11,401 bases of DNA, taken from an uncultured Paracoccaceae bacterium. Its GTDB lineage: Bacteria; Pseudomonadota; Alphaproteobacteria; Rhodobacterales; Rhodobacteraceae. The notes beneath the pieces were generated by a model that was not told the DNA's origin, did no database searches, and saw nothing but the letters and a program-made list of their open reading frames with translations. The DNA lies in the NCBI GenBank assembly GCA_937900975.1, contig CALCPC010000836.1, positions 1 to 11,401 on the forward strand, written 5' to 3'. The position numbers were made by a program, and so were the translations under genes. Numbering within the stretch: position 1 is the first letter of the stretch; every line of letters starts with the position of its first letter. Shown in pieces: positions 1 to 6,978 of the stretch.

Positions 1-271
1 CCAGATGCCCGGCCTCGATGGCCTCAAGCGGCAGGGCCTGGATCAGCCGCCCCTCGGCCCGCGCGGCCGAAAGCGCGCCGGCGACCTCTGCCAGCGCCGC
101 CTGCGCGGCGGCATCGCCGGTCACTTGCGCAATCGGCGGCGCCCCGGCGCCAAAGGGCGTGCGGGCCTTTGGCGCGGCCCCAGGGCTGGCCGCCCCATCG
201 GGCGCGGCGCGCGGGTCAGCGTGGGTCTCGGGGCGTTTCTCGGGGGCCGTCAGACGTTTGCGTTTTGCCAT
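1..271 (-). CDS. parB: ParB plasmid partition protein, N-terminal part (runs off the left edge)
   Basis: Translating the minus strand from the ATG at 271 gives 90 codons with no stop before the window edge. The product starts MAKRKRLT, followed by a Pro/Ala-rich stretch and an Ala-rich helix ending near GRLIQALPLEAIEAGHL. That organisation (basic start, flexible linker, helix, then a 'LPLEAI' lead-in to the nuclease-like domain) is what I expect from plasmid ParB proteins of Rhodobacteraceae. The ParB/Srx and HTH domains would lie outside the window. The start codon shares one base with the parA stop (TGATG), and GGGAGG inside the parA end sits about 10 bases upstream, so translation is probably coupled. 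ParB would bind the parS palindrome at 3141-3168 and be moved by ParA. The identification rests on context plus a short N-terminus. Confidence 0.85.
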   Translation of the reverse strand, partial: MAKRKRLTAPEKRPETHADPRAAPDGAASPGAAPKARTPFGAGAPPIAQVTGDAAAQAALAEVAGALSAARAEGRLIQALPLEAIEAGHL

Positions 272-1644
272 CAGCCGGCGTCCTCCCGCCGCCAGGTGCC
301 CACCAAAAGCCGCTTGAAGGCGGCATAGGTGGCATCGAAGGTTTCGCGCCCGCGCACATAGGTCTCGCGGTTGAAATCGCGGTAATCGGCCTCGTAGATG
401 CCGGCCACCTGCTCTCCCGCCTGGCCGATCAGCGCGGTGTAATCCTGGCGATGGGGCGACAGGGTGCGGCCGAGATAGGCCTGGATCAGCCCGGCCAGTT
501 CGGCCTGTTGCGCGCCGTCATAGCGGGTGATGACCGCGCGCACCGCGTCCCATTCAAACGCCATCTCGGGCTGGCCGAGCGCGCGGGCGGCGGTGTTCTC
601 ACCCTCCTCGATGGAGGCGAAGGTGGCGTGCAGCATGTCGAAAAACCGCCCCGTGGAATCGAACTCAAGAAAGCTCGCGCCAAGCGGGACAAGCAGGATG
701 TCGGCCGCCGCCAGCCCGTTGATGGTCAGATATCCCAGCGCCGGCGGGGTGTCGAAAAAGACCAGGTCATAGGCCTCCAGCATCCCGTCCTCGGCCAGGA
801 TATCGGTCAGCGCGTCCCACAGCTTCCACCCCCGCCCGGCCATCCGCCAGACCGGGATCTGAAACTCGGCCCAATAGAGATTGAGCTGCGCGCCAATCAG
901 ATCGATGTTGGGCCAATGGGTCTTTTGGACAAGATCGGGGCCGCGGATCTTCAGCGCCGCCGCCAGCGTCTCGTCCAAGGGTTGGGGCGGGTCGCCGCGG
1001 GCCATGCGGGCGCGGTTCTCCTCCTGCAGATATTGCCCGTGATGGCGCGCGATCAGCGGAAAGACGGTCTGCCATTCATCCGCCACCCGCGCGCCGAAGA
1101 TCGAGGTCATCGACCCCTGGCTGTCGAGATCGACGACCAGCACGCGGTAGCCGTCGAGCGCGGCCGACATCGCCAGATGCGCCGCGGTCGAGGTCTTGCC
1201 GACCCCGCCCTTGAAATTGGCCACCGCCACGCATTTCGCCGGCAGCCCCGCGGGGCGATAGGGTTTGTATTCCTTGGCCTTCGACCCTTCGGAGGCGAAA
1301 TGCGCGCGCAGCCGCAACACTTCGTCGAGCGAAAACCATTTGGCGCCGCCCTCGGCCTCCTGCCGGCCCTGGGGCAGGGCGGGGTTGGCTTTCAGGACGC
1401 GGCGAAAATGGGGGGCTGCCACGGGGATCAGATACTTGGTGATCTCCCAGGTCGAGAAGAGCCGCAGCCGCTTCGCTCCGGTCTCGGACACGCCGCGGGC
1501 CAAAAGATCGGCGCGCCCCTCCGCACAGGCCGCGGCCATGGCGGCGAAGCTTTCCGTGGTCTCGGTGGCGCCGGTTTCGGCCAGCGCGCGCTCGGGGTCG
1601 ATGTTGAAGTACGGGGGCTTGTCGCCGCCCTCAGGCTTGCCCAT
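271..1644 (-). CDS. parA: ParA-type partition ATPase (RepA-like, with N-terminal HTH extension)
   Basis: A 457-residue Walker-type ATPase that would move plasmid copies to daughter cells with ParB. The deviant Walker A box KGGVGKTS is at about residues 145-152, Walker A' VDLDSQ at 171-176 and Walker B LVFFDTPP at 294-301. The roughly 140-residue N-terminal extension, with an HTH-like stretch around residues 60-115 (FSTWEITKYLIP through WFSLDEVLRLR), places it with type Ia ParA proteins (P1 ParA, RepABC RepA), which commonly repress their own operon through this domain. Length fits that class rather than the short ~210-residue ParA class. The ATG at 1644 is preceded by AAAGG six bases upstream. 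parB follows with a one-base overlap, and the initiator gene is divergent across the origin. A set of GGCATATA-like repeats just upstream could be its operator (inference). Confidence 0.95.
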   Translation of the reverse strand: MGKPEGGDKPPYFNIDPERALAETGATETTESFAAMAAACAEGRADLLARGVSETGAKRLRLFSTWEITKYLIPVAAPHFRRVLKANPALPQGRQEAEGGAKWFSLDEVLRLRAHFASEGSKAKEYKPYRPAGLPAKCVAVANFKGGVGKTSTAAHLAMSAALDGYRVLVVDLDSQGSMTSIFGARVADEWQTVFPLIARHHGQYLQEENRARMARGDPPQPLDETLAAALKIRGPDLVQKTHWPNIDLIGAQLNLYWAEFQIPVWRMAGRGWKLWDALTDILAEDGMLEAYDLVFFDTPPALGYLTINGLAAADILLVPLGASFLEFDSTGRFFDMLHATFASIEEGENTAARALGQPEMAFEWDAVRAVITRYDGAQQAELAGLIQAYLGRTLSPHRQDYTALIGQAGEQVAGIYEADYRDFNRETYVRGRETFDATYAAFKRLLVGTWRREDAG

Positions 1645-1654
1645 GTCCTGCCTT

Positions 1655-1698
1655 TATATGCCTGCTTTTTGGCAATATACCGTAAATCGTGGCATATG
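1655..1698. promoter_or_regulatory. Possible ParA operator: repeated GGCATATA-type motif
   Basis: TATATGCC (1655-1662), GGCAATATA (1671-1679) and GGCATATG (1691-1698) form an inverted pair plus a direct repeat spaced 20 bp, immediately upstream of the parA start. Type Ia ParA proteins autoregulate by binding inverted repeats in their promoter, so these are reasonable operator candidates. Only the repeats are visible; the binding is inferred. Confidence 0.35.
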
Positions 1699-1704
1699 CG
1701 AGAA

Positions 1705-1713
1705 TTATCCGCA
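1705..1713 (+). promoter_or_regulatory. Candidate DnaA box
   Basis: TTATCCGCA differs at one position from the DnaA box consensus TTATNCACA. It lies beside an AT-rich run and about 180 bp from the iterons, where host DnaA often assists plasmid initiators. A single 8-of-9 match can arise by chance. Confidence 0.35.
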
Positions 1714-1889
1714 GGATCTTCTTTTTCTAAGCTTTTTTAAGGGGTTGGGAAGGTGGTGCTTCGCCTTCGATCCGCGCCGCGGGCCAGCGTCGTTGTTAGT
1801 TATCTGTTATTATTTTGGTTACAGCGATCCAAGCGGCCCGATAGCTAGCTGATAAGAAACGCCTTTTTTGGCCTTGCGCCAAGCGATGC

Positions 1890-1977
1890 GACTCTAAAAC
1901 CCCGATCTTCTGACTCCGATCCCCCGACAGGCCGACTCCAATCCCCCGAACCCCGCTCTAGACCGATCCCCCCCGCC
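1890..1977. repeat. 22-bp iteron array upstream of rep
   Basis: Units begin at 1890, 1912 and 1934 with an exact 22-bp spacing, and a diverged fourth lies at about 1956. The clearest two share GACTCCRATCCCCCGA (1912 and 1934). The first reads GACTCTAAAACCCCGA, and the fourth keeps only the GATCCCCCC half. A 22-bp period (two helical turns) directly upstream of a replication initiator is typical of iterons, the binding sites of Rep proteins for origin firing and copy control. The outer units are degenerate. Confidence 0.7.
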
Positions 1978-1989
1978 CCCGTACCTTAA

Positions 1990-3063
1990 GTGTCAGTGAA
2001 ACCACGAAACCATAACGTGGATCCGAGCAGTGCAGACCTTTTGATGCGCGGTGCCCCGAAACCGGACGGCCCGCCGATCCAGACCGATTTTTTTGTCGCC
2101 GATATCTTCGACGCGATCCCCAAAGGCGATCTCGCCACCATGGAGCATCCCGTCTTCTCGCTGGCCACCCGCCCCGACCGGCGCGTGCTCGACTACACCC
2201 ACAACGCCGTCACGATCCGCGTCACCCCCTCCGTCCTTGGCCTGGCCACGATCCACGACAAGGACATCCTGATTTTCTGCGTCAGTCAGCTGATGGCCGC
2301 GCTGAACGCGGGCCAAGCGGTCAGCCCGACGCTGCGGCTGACTGCGCATGATCTGCTGCTGGCCACCGGGCGCGAGACCAGCGGCGATGCCTATCGCCGT
2401 CTGCGCGCGGCGTTCGAGCGGCTGGCCGGCACCCGCATCACCACCAATATCCGCACCGGCGCCGTCGAGACGACGCGCGGCTTCGGGCTGATCGAGGCCT
2501 GGGAGATCGTGCGCCGCACCCGCTCGGGCCGGATGCTGTCGGTGGAGGTGCGGCTGTCCGATTGGCTTTACCGCGCGGTGCTGGCGAAATCGGTGCTGAC
2601 GCTGAGCCGGGGCTATTTCGATCTGCGCAAACCCCTGGAGCGGCGGATTTACGAGCTGGCGCGCAAGCATTGCGGACGCCAGCCCGCCTGGCGCGTCTCG
2701 ATCGCGGTATTGCACAAGAAATCGGGCTCCGCCTCGCCCCGGCGGGTCTTTCGCGCGATGCTGCGCGAGATGATCGTGGCTGACGTTTTGCCGGACTACA
2801 CGCTGGCCGAGGAGCCGGGCGACATCCTGCGGGTCGCGGCGCGGGCCGGGGCCGCCCCGGGCCGCGCGCCCCTGGCGCCGGAGGTGCTGGAGGCCGCGCG
2901 GGCGCTGGCGCCGGGCTGGGATGTGCACGCGCTGGAGGCCGAATGGCGCAGCTACTGGGCCCGCGCGGGCCAGCGCCGGCTGCGCAGCCCCCGGGCGGCG
3001 TTTTTGGGATTTGTACGGCGAAAAACCGGCCGGCCCGGGCCGGTGGACGAGGCCCCCCAGTGA
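1990..3063 (+). CDS. repA: Plasmid replication initiator, RPA family (RepA type)
   Basis: The 357-residue product looks like the alphaproteobacterial 'replication initiator protein A' (RPA, Pfam PF10134) family. Recognisable core stretches are QTDFFVADIFDAIPKGDLAT (31-50), MEHPVFSLATRPDRR (51-65), SVLGLATIHDKDILIF (81-96) and the GTRITTNIRTG and RGFGLIEAWEIVRR blocks (147-176). An Arg-rich C-terminus follows, with LEAEWRSYWARAG at about 315-327. It would bind the iterons just upstream and open the origin. The GTG at 1990 is the longest start but has no clear Shine-Dalgarno sequence; a GTG at 1996 and an ATG at 2044 are alternatives that keep the whole conserved core. It is divergent from parA. 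A parS-like palindrome lies 77 bp past its stop. The initiator role is well supported; the exact compatibility group is not. Confidence 0.92.
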   Translation: MSVKPRNHNVDPSSADLLMRGAPKPDGPPIQTDFFVADIFDAIPKGDLATMEHPVFSLATRPDRRVLDYTHNAVTIRVTPSVLGLATIHDKDILIFCVSQLMAALNAGQAVSPTLRLTAHDLLLATGRETSGDAYRRLRAAFERLAGTRITTNIRTGAVETTRGFGLIEAWEIVRRTRSGRMLSVEVRLSDWLYRAVLAKSVLTLSRGYFDLRKPLERRIYELARKHCGRQPAWRVSIAVLHKKSGSASPRRVFRAMLREMIVADVLPDYTLAEEPGDILRVAARAGAAPGRAPLAPEVLEAARALAPGWDVHALEAEWRSYWARAGQRRLRSPRAAFLGFVRRKTGRPGPVDEAPQ

Positions 3064-3140
3064 GAGGGGCGGCGAGGCTGTGGGCGGGCTGCCGGCATGG
3101 GTGGCGTCTGGTTTGGGGGCGAGTGATTAGGTTGGCCCGC

Positions 3141-3168
3141 CTGCATGTTTCGCGCGCGAAACATGCAG
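3141..3168. promoter_or_regulatory. parS: parS-like centromere palindrome
   Basis: A perfect 28-bp palindrome centred between 3154 and 3155, with core TGTTTCGCGCGCGAAACA. Its inner 16 bases fit the published RepABC parS consensus GTTNNNNGCNNNNAAC and resemble chromosomal parS (TGTTTCACGTGAAACA) with the centre changed to GCGCGC. With parAB 1.5 kb away it is the obvious ParB binding site. It sits downstream of rep rather than beside parB. I saw only this copy in the window. Confidence 0.8.
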
Positions 3169-3235
3169 ACATCGAGGCGCGAAGCCGCGTCGCACATTCG
3201 GCCCGCGCGCCCTATTGTGGTCATGGCGCCAGGAT

Positions 3236-3340
3236 TAAAGCGTTTCGCCGTGAATCTGAGATGCGCCATCGCCAAAATCCCGAGAGCGCCGAAGGCGCGG
3301 CAGGGTTTTGAAGCTTAAAGTTAACGGCGAAACGCTATAG
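3236..3340 (+). repeat. MITE-like palindromic element, type A, copy 1
   Basis: An approximately 105-bp non-coding element with terminal inverted repeats: the left end TTAAAGCGTTTCGCCGT and the right end, read on the minus strand, CTATAGCGTTTCGCCGT. The core includes GCCATCGCCAAAATCCCGAG and CAGGGTTTTGA. A second copy in the opposite orientation is at 8949-9041; copy 1 carries about 10 extra bases (around 3285-3298, GAAGGCGC-type). There is no transposase. TA at both outer ends suggests a Tc1/IS630-mobilised MITE, which is inference. The right end adjoins the next gene and supplies AGGG before its start. Confidence 0.75.
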
Positions 3341-3345
3341 GGTCG

Positions 3346-4314
3346 ATGATGCTTTTTTCTGTCTATATCCGCTGCAAACAGCTTTGGCATCGTGCCGGGG
3401 GGGTGCGTCGGCGCGTGCGCCGCGCCCTCGGCGACCCGCCAAAGCGGGCCGTGCGGGTGTTTCCGCACGCGATCCCAAAACGGATCTGGATGTACTGGGA
3501 CCAGGGAGAGGCCGCGGCGCCCCCGCTTGTTTTGCGCTGTATCCGATCCTGGCGGGAGATGAACCCAGGCTGGTCGGTGACGGTTCTCGACGCCACCACC
3601 GCGCCGAGCGCGGTTGCGCTGCCGGCGTTGCCGAAGACGCTTCTGCCCGCGCATTACGCCGATGTCCTGCGCACGCGGCTTTTGGCCGAGCATGGTGGGG
3701 TTTGGGCGGATGCGACCACGTTTTGCGCCCGCCCGCTTGACCCTTGGCTGCCGATGGTGGCGGGGCAGTCGGGGTTCTTCGCGTTTTCTTGGATCCCGGG
3801 CGATCGGGCTTTTTTGGGCGGGGGGCTTTCGCGCACGATCGGCAATTGGTTTTTGGCCTCGGCGCCGGGCGGTGCGGTGATTGCGGCGTGGGACCGTCAA
3901 ACCGTCGCCTATTGGACCGGGCGTCAGCAGACGGCGGATTATTTTTGGCACAATGATGCGTTCGAGTGGGTTGTCGCCACCGACCGGGCCGCCCGCAGGG
4001 CCTGGGCGCGGACCCCACGCTTTGGCGCGCTCGCGCCGCATTTGGCCTGGCATCGGCTGGAAGCCGAAGATCTTAAGCAGCATCGGCTGGAAGCCGAAGA
4101 TCTTAAGCAGCATCAGCTGGAAGCCGAGGAGCCTACAGAGCCACGGCTGGACGCCGAAGAGGCGGTTGCGCGGGCCGCGGCGGTGGAGGCCGCCATCGCC
4201 ACGGGCGCGATCTTGGTGCATAAATTCAGTTGGCGGATGCCCCAGCCCGTGTCCGAGATCGAGGCACTGGTGGCGCCAAAAAGGCAATCGCTCGACGGCG
4301 CGCAAGAGGCTTAA
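3346..4314 (+). CDS. Capsular polysaccharide glycosyltransferase (GT32-like / Caps_synth)
   Basis: A 322-residue protein resembling the capsular polysaccharide synthesis/GT32 glycosyltransferase group, which transfers sugars from nucleotide donors. PKRIWMYWDQG (44-54) is the usual first strand and loop. YADVLRTRLLAEHGGVWADA (104-123) matches the family's A-D-x-x-R...L...GG-x-W-x-D block, with D122 in the metal/nucleotide-binding (DxD-like) position. VHKFSW (291-296) is the typical C-terminal His segment. Residues 236-270 hold a tandem ten-residue repeat (HRLEAEDLKQ twice, then HQLEAEEPTE and PRLDAEE), an unusual charged insertion before the last domain segment. The start is ATG 3346 or ATG 3349; AGGG at 3339-3342 is better spaced for the second. 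No signal peptide or strong membrane segment is seen, so it is probably cytoplasmic or peripheral. It heads the polysaccharide cluster, with the sulfotransferase 233 bp downstream on the same strand. Confidence 0.85.
   Translation: MMLFSVYIRCKQLWHRAGGVRRRVRRALGDPPKRAVRVFPHAIPKRIWMYWDQGEAAAPPLVLRCIRSWREMNPGWSVTVLDATTAPSAVALPALPKTLLPAHYADVLRTRLLAEHGGVWADATTFCARPLDPWLPMVAGQSGFFAFSWIPGDRAFLGGGLSRTIGNWFLASAPGGAVIAAWDRQTVAYWTGRQQTADYFWHNDAFEWVVATDRAARRAWARTPRFGALAPHLAWHRLEAEDLKQHRLEAEDLKQHQLEAEEPTEPRLDAEEAVARAAAVEAAIATGAILVHKFSWRMPQPVSEIEALVAPKRQSLDGAQEA
4051..4170 (+). repeat. 30-bp in-frame tandem repeat within the glycosyltransferase gene
   Basis: Bases 4051-4080 are repeated exactly at 4081-4110, then as a diverged copy at 4111-4140 and a partial, weaker one from 4141. 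Each unit encodes ten residues (H-R-L-E-A-E-D-L-K-Q in the perfect copies). Two identical units imply recent duplication by slippage, and the reading frame is kept. Confidence 0.9.
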
Positions 4315-4372
4315 GACCGCCCGTTCACGGCGGCCGCGTCCGGTCCGCCGCAATGCTGGGCCCGAACCTCCC

Positions 4373-4455
4373 GGCCCCGGTGTTCTGGGCCCCGGTGTTC
4401 TGGGCCCCGGTGTTCTGGGTCCGGCTTTCTGGGCCCCGGCTTCCTGGATCCGCGC
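4373..4455. repeat. Intergenic 15-bp minisatellite
   Basis: Two exact copies of TGTTCTGGGCCCCGG (4381-4395 and 4396-4410) are followed by three progressively diverged units (4411-4455) and preceded by a half unit. The array fills much of the gap between the glycosyltransferase and sulfotransferase genes. It is open in several frames on both strands, which creates spurious long reading frames, but no start or ribosome-binding site supports translation. Confidence 0.85.
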
Positions 4456-4547
4456 TGCCATTCTCTTGCCCTATAGTCATGGTCAGAGCGCCCGAACCAC
4501 GTAAGGTTCAATCCGTGACCCGTGCCAGGCTTTTCGGAGGCCACCCC

Positions 4548-5474
4548 ATGTCCCGCTCCACCGCCGAGACCGTCTTTCCCAACGCCTTCATCGTCGGCGC
4601 CCCAAAATGCGCGACCACCGCGTTGGCCCATTATCTTGGCAAACATCCCGAGATCGCAGCCCTGCCCAAGGAGATCCACCATTTTGGCCAGGATCTCGAC
4701 ATCCGAATGCCTGGCGGCCGGATCGACCGGGCGGCGTATGTCAAACGTGGCAAGGGTCTGGGGCAGGGGGCGCCGGTGGTGCTGGATGCCTCGGTTTTCT
4801 ACCTTGCCAGCGCGACCGCCGCGGCCGAAATCCATGCCTTCAATCCGGCCGCGCGCATCATCGTCATGCTGCGCAAACCGGTCGACATGATGAAGTCGCT
4901 GCATCAGCAGACGCTCAAAAGCCTGACCGAAGAGATCCCCGATTTTGCCCAAGCGCTCGACGCCGAGACCGACCGGCGGCAGGGCCGGCGGATCCCTCAA
5001 TCCGCGATTGCCGTCAACGGTCTGTTTTACCGCGAAACCGCGCGCTATGCGACGCAGCTTGCGCGGTATTGCGCGGTGTTCCCGCGCGACCAGATCCATG
5101 TCGTGCTCTACGACGATTTTCGGGCCGACGCCGCCGCAGTCTATGACGAGGCTTGCCGGTTTCTCGGTCTTGAGCCTGACGCGGAGGTCGATCTTTCCCC
5201 GATCAACGAGGCCGCCAGCGTGCGCTCACGCGGGTTGGTGGCTTTGCAGCGCAGCGTGATCCACCGGTTTGAGCTCTACCGCCATGCCCGGGCGGTGCTG
5301 CCGAAATCCGTGCGGGCGCCGCTTTATGCGCTGTGGCAAAAGGCGCTTTACAAACCGCTGGACAAACGCCCCGTCGATCCGGCCTTGGCGGCGGCGATCA
5401 CCGCGGAATTCGTGCCTGAGGTTGAGCGCCTGGAGGGGCTGCTGGGCCGCGACCTTTCCGCCTGGAAACAGTGA
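4548..5474 (+). CDS. PAPS-dependent sulfotransferase
   Basis: A 308-residue protein of the P-loop sulfotransferase family, which transfers sulfate from PAPS, most likely onto a sugar hydroxyl of the polysaccharide handled by its neighbours. The 5'-phosphosulfate-binding loop is FIVGAPKCATTALAHYL (14-30, with K20 and TT at 23-24). KEIHHF (41-46) follows, as in heparan/Nod-factor-type enzymes (KE-x-x-F). The 3'-phosphate motif is IIVMLRKPVDMMKSLHQQ (104-121, with R109 and S117), and HVVLYDDF near residue 185 is the usual late strand. The ATG at 4548 has a strong GGAGG at 4536-4540, seven bases upstream, which decides this start over longer versions that read through the minisatellite. The gene converges on the beta-helix gene with a 40-bp gap. 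The acceptor is unknown; NodH-like or heparan-like specificity cannot be told from sequence. Confidence 0.9.
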   Translation: MSRSTAETVFPNAFIVGAPKCATTALAHYLGKHPEIAALPKEIHHFGQDLDIRMPGGRIDRAAYVKRGKGLGQGAPVVLDASVFYLASATAAAEIHAFNPAARIIVMLRKPVDMMKSLHQQTLKSLTEEIPDFAQALDAETDRRQGRRIPQSAIAVNGLFYRETARYATQLARYCAVFPRDQIHVVLYDDFRADAAAVYDEACRFLGLEPDAEVDLSPINEAASVRSRGLVALQRSVIHRFELYRHARAVLPKSVRAPLYALWQKALYKPLDKRPVDPALAAAITAEFVPEVERLEGLLGRDLSAWKQ

Positions 5475-5514
5475 CAGGGCGGCGTCGCGGGTTTGGCTTT
5501 GGCGTCGGATGGCG

Positions 5515-6978
5515 CTAGGGCTCCCACGCGCCGAGGCTGGCGCCCGTGGCGGGCCGGTTTCGCCCGCTTGCGTCCTTGCTTGGACCGCCCCCGGGCCAGG
5601 CGCCGCCCGCCGCGGGCCCGCCGGGACGCGGGCGATAATCGCCGGGGTCGGGATTGGGGTCGGGATCGGTATTGGGGGCGGGAGTGGGGCCGGCGAAGAC
5701 GGTTGATGCGTCGTCGGGCAGCACCAGATTGACGTGACCCGTGATCCCAAGCCCCGTCGCAAGACCCTGGCGCCGCGCGCCAAGCGCGCGCGGGCGGAAA
5801 TTGGGCGCGATGTTGTTGGCAACGATGTTGCCCGAAAACCAGTCTTCGGTGCGTTTGTGCGGCCCGATCGAAATCCAGGGCCGGGGGCGGTTGCCGAGAT
5901 CCGCGCTCACGACCGTGTTGTGCAGGATCCGCGTGTCGCGCGCGCCGCGCAGCGAGATGCCATGCCAGGAACTGACGGCAACAAAGTTGTTCGCAATCGT
6001 CCAGCCGTCATAGATCCCGTCGAACAGGCCAATGCCCTGCAGCCGGCAGCGCAAAGGGTGCGGCGGCCCGGTCCATTCTAGGATTTCGTTGCCCTCGACC
6101 CGCCCGCCCGTCAGCCGGCCATCCCCGGGGCCTTTCGGGCCGCGCGTCCAGGCCTGAAACCCGTCATCATGGTTGTCGTCGACCTTATAGCAATTGGCCA
6201 CGCGGTTGCCCCGCACCAGAACCCGGTCGCCATTGCCGCGCAGCCCGTCGCCGGAAAAGCCATCGACATGATTGCCTTCAACGCGGTTGTCGGGCCCCGT
6301 GACGCCGATGCCGTGGCGCACGGTCTCGACCCGGTTTCCGGTGATCGCGATCTCGCGGCCCTCGGCGCGAATGCCGCTCCAGGCCAGGTGCAGCCAGTCG
6401 GCCGCGCGCCAGCGTTTTGGATCCTGCGGCGTGGAGCGGAAGGTCGAGGCGGCCACGACAATGCGCGCGCCGTCGCGGATCGCCAAAAGACCCTGGGCGC
6501 GCCGGGATGGATCGGCAGAGCCGGGCGCGACATGCAGATGGCGCAGGGTCAACCCCGAGACGCCGTTAAGCGCGATCGGCCCGATATGCGCTTTGCCGGA
6601 CCCGCTGGGCCCCGCGATCTCAAGGGGCGGGTCAAAGCGGCGGTTGCGCAGGCGAAACGGCGGATAGTGACCTGGGGCGAGCCGGATCCGGTCGCCCCCC
6701 CGGGCATGGGGGAGGGCGGCGGCAAGCGTTGCGAAGGGCCGCGTGGCGCTGCCGTCGCCCCCCGCCGCTGCCTGGGCCGCGACATAAAGATCCCGGCCGT
6801 CGGCCGCCGGGACGGGGCGCGTCAGCGCCGGGCCGGCCGGCTGGGGATCTTTGTCGCCGGCCAGGGCCGGGCTGGCGGCGATGGTGGCGATGGCAAGAAG
6901 GCATGCCGCGAGGATGGCGGCCCGTTGGGCGGCCAAAGCGGCGCCACGCCGGCCATGGCTTGGTGCTGTCACGGTCAT
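5515..6978 (-). CDS. Exported right-handed parallel beta-helix protein (polysaccharide lyase/epimerase-like)
   Basis: A 487-residue protein with a Sec signal peptide: a hydrophobic stretch at about 19-36 and a likely cut after ALA at 38-40. The mature start LYVAAQAAAGGDGSATRPFAT (about 64-84) and GDRIRLAPGHY resemble the DUF1565/pectate-lyase-like lead-in. Repeated beta-helix rungs then run from about 118 to 395 (for example ITGNRVETVRHGIGVTG, NRVEGNHVDGFSGDGLRGNG, IANNFVAVSSWHGISLRG). NHDDGFQAW (269-277) is a plausible acidic/His active-site cluster of the type seen in lyases. The tail (431-487) is Pro/Asp/Gly-rich and ends in LGAWEP. A periplasmic or secreted lyase or C5-epimerase acting on the exported polysaccharide would fit the context, but no specific PL family is recognised. 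ATG 6978 has GGGAG only two bases away; a GTG two codons in is better spaced. It is divergent from the flippase gene. Confidence 0.8.
   Translation of the reverse strand: MTVTAPSHGRRGAALAAQRAAILAACLLAIATIAASPALAGDKDPQPAGPALTRPVPAADGRDLYVAAQAAAGGDGSATRPFATLAAALPHARGGDRIRLAPGHYPPFRLRNRRFDPPLEIAGPSGSGKAHIGPIALNGVSGLTLRHLHVAPGSADPSRRAQGLLAIRDGARIVVAASTFRSTPQDPKRWRAADWLHLAWSGIRAEGREIAITGNRVETVRHGIGVTGPDNRVEGNHVDGFSGDGLRGNGDRVLVRGNRVANCYKVDDNHDDGFQAWTRGPKGPGDGRLTGGRVEGNEILEWTGPPHPLRCRLQGIGLFDGIYDGWTIANNFVAVSSWHGISLRGARDTRILHNTVVSADLGNRPRPWISIGPHKRTEDWFSGNIVANNIAPNFRPRALGARRQGLATGLGITGHVNLVLPDDASTVFAGPTPAPNTDPDPNPDPGDYRPRPGGPAAGGAWPGGGPSKDASGRNRPATGASLGAWEP

Larger units (their letters stand above)
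1645..1989. other. Predicted replication origin / divergent regulatory region between parA and rep
   Basis: This 345-bp stretch has no convincing gene. It separates the divergent parA and rep genes and holds the usual parts of an iteron-type origin. They are short GGCATATA-like repeats next to parA, a near-consensus DnaA box, two AT-rich runs (about 1715-1740 and 1795-1821) in otherwise GC-rich DNA, an AGCTAGCT palindrome at 1843-1850, and a 22-bp tandem array directly before rep. The AT-rich runs are candidate melting sites. Placing the origin here is inference from this layout and from the known position of iterons beside plasmid initiator genes. Confidence 0.7.

Noticed and set aside
169..1740. 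523-codon plus-strand open frame opposite parA
   Set aside because: It is antisense to parA, which has intact Walker motifs; its composition is that of a GC-rich shadow frame and it runs into the origin region.
1993..2928. 311-codon minus-strand open frame opposite rep
   Set aside because: It mirrors the conserved RPA initiator and has a low-complexity Arg/Gln/Gly composition with no recognisable domain.
3235..4461. 408-codon minus-strand open frame opposite the glycosyltransferase
   Set aside because: Arg/Pro-rich shadow whose start falls in the 15-bp minisatellite and whose end falls in the miniature element; no domain seen.
4230..4547. Longer version of the sulfotransferase starting at 4230
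   Set aside because: It would overlap the glycosyltransferase end and translate the minisatellite; the strong GGAGG before ATG 4548 and the position of the PAPS loop support the short form.
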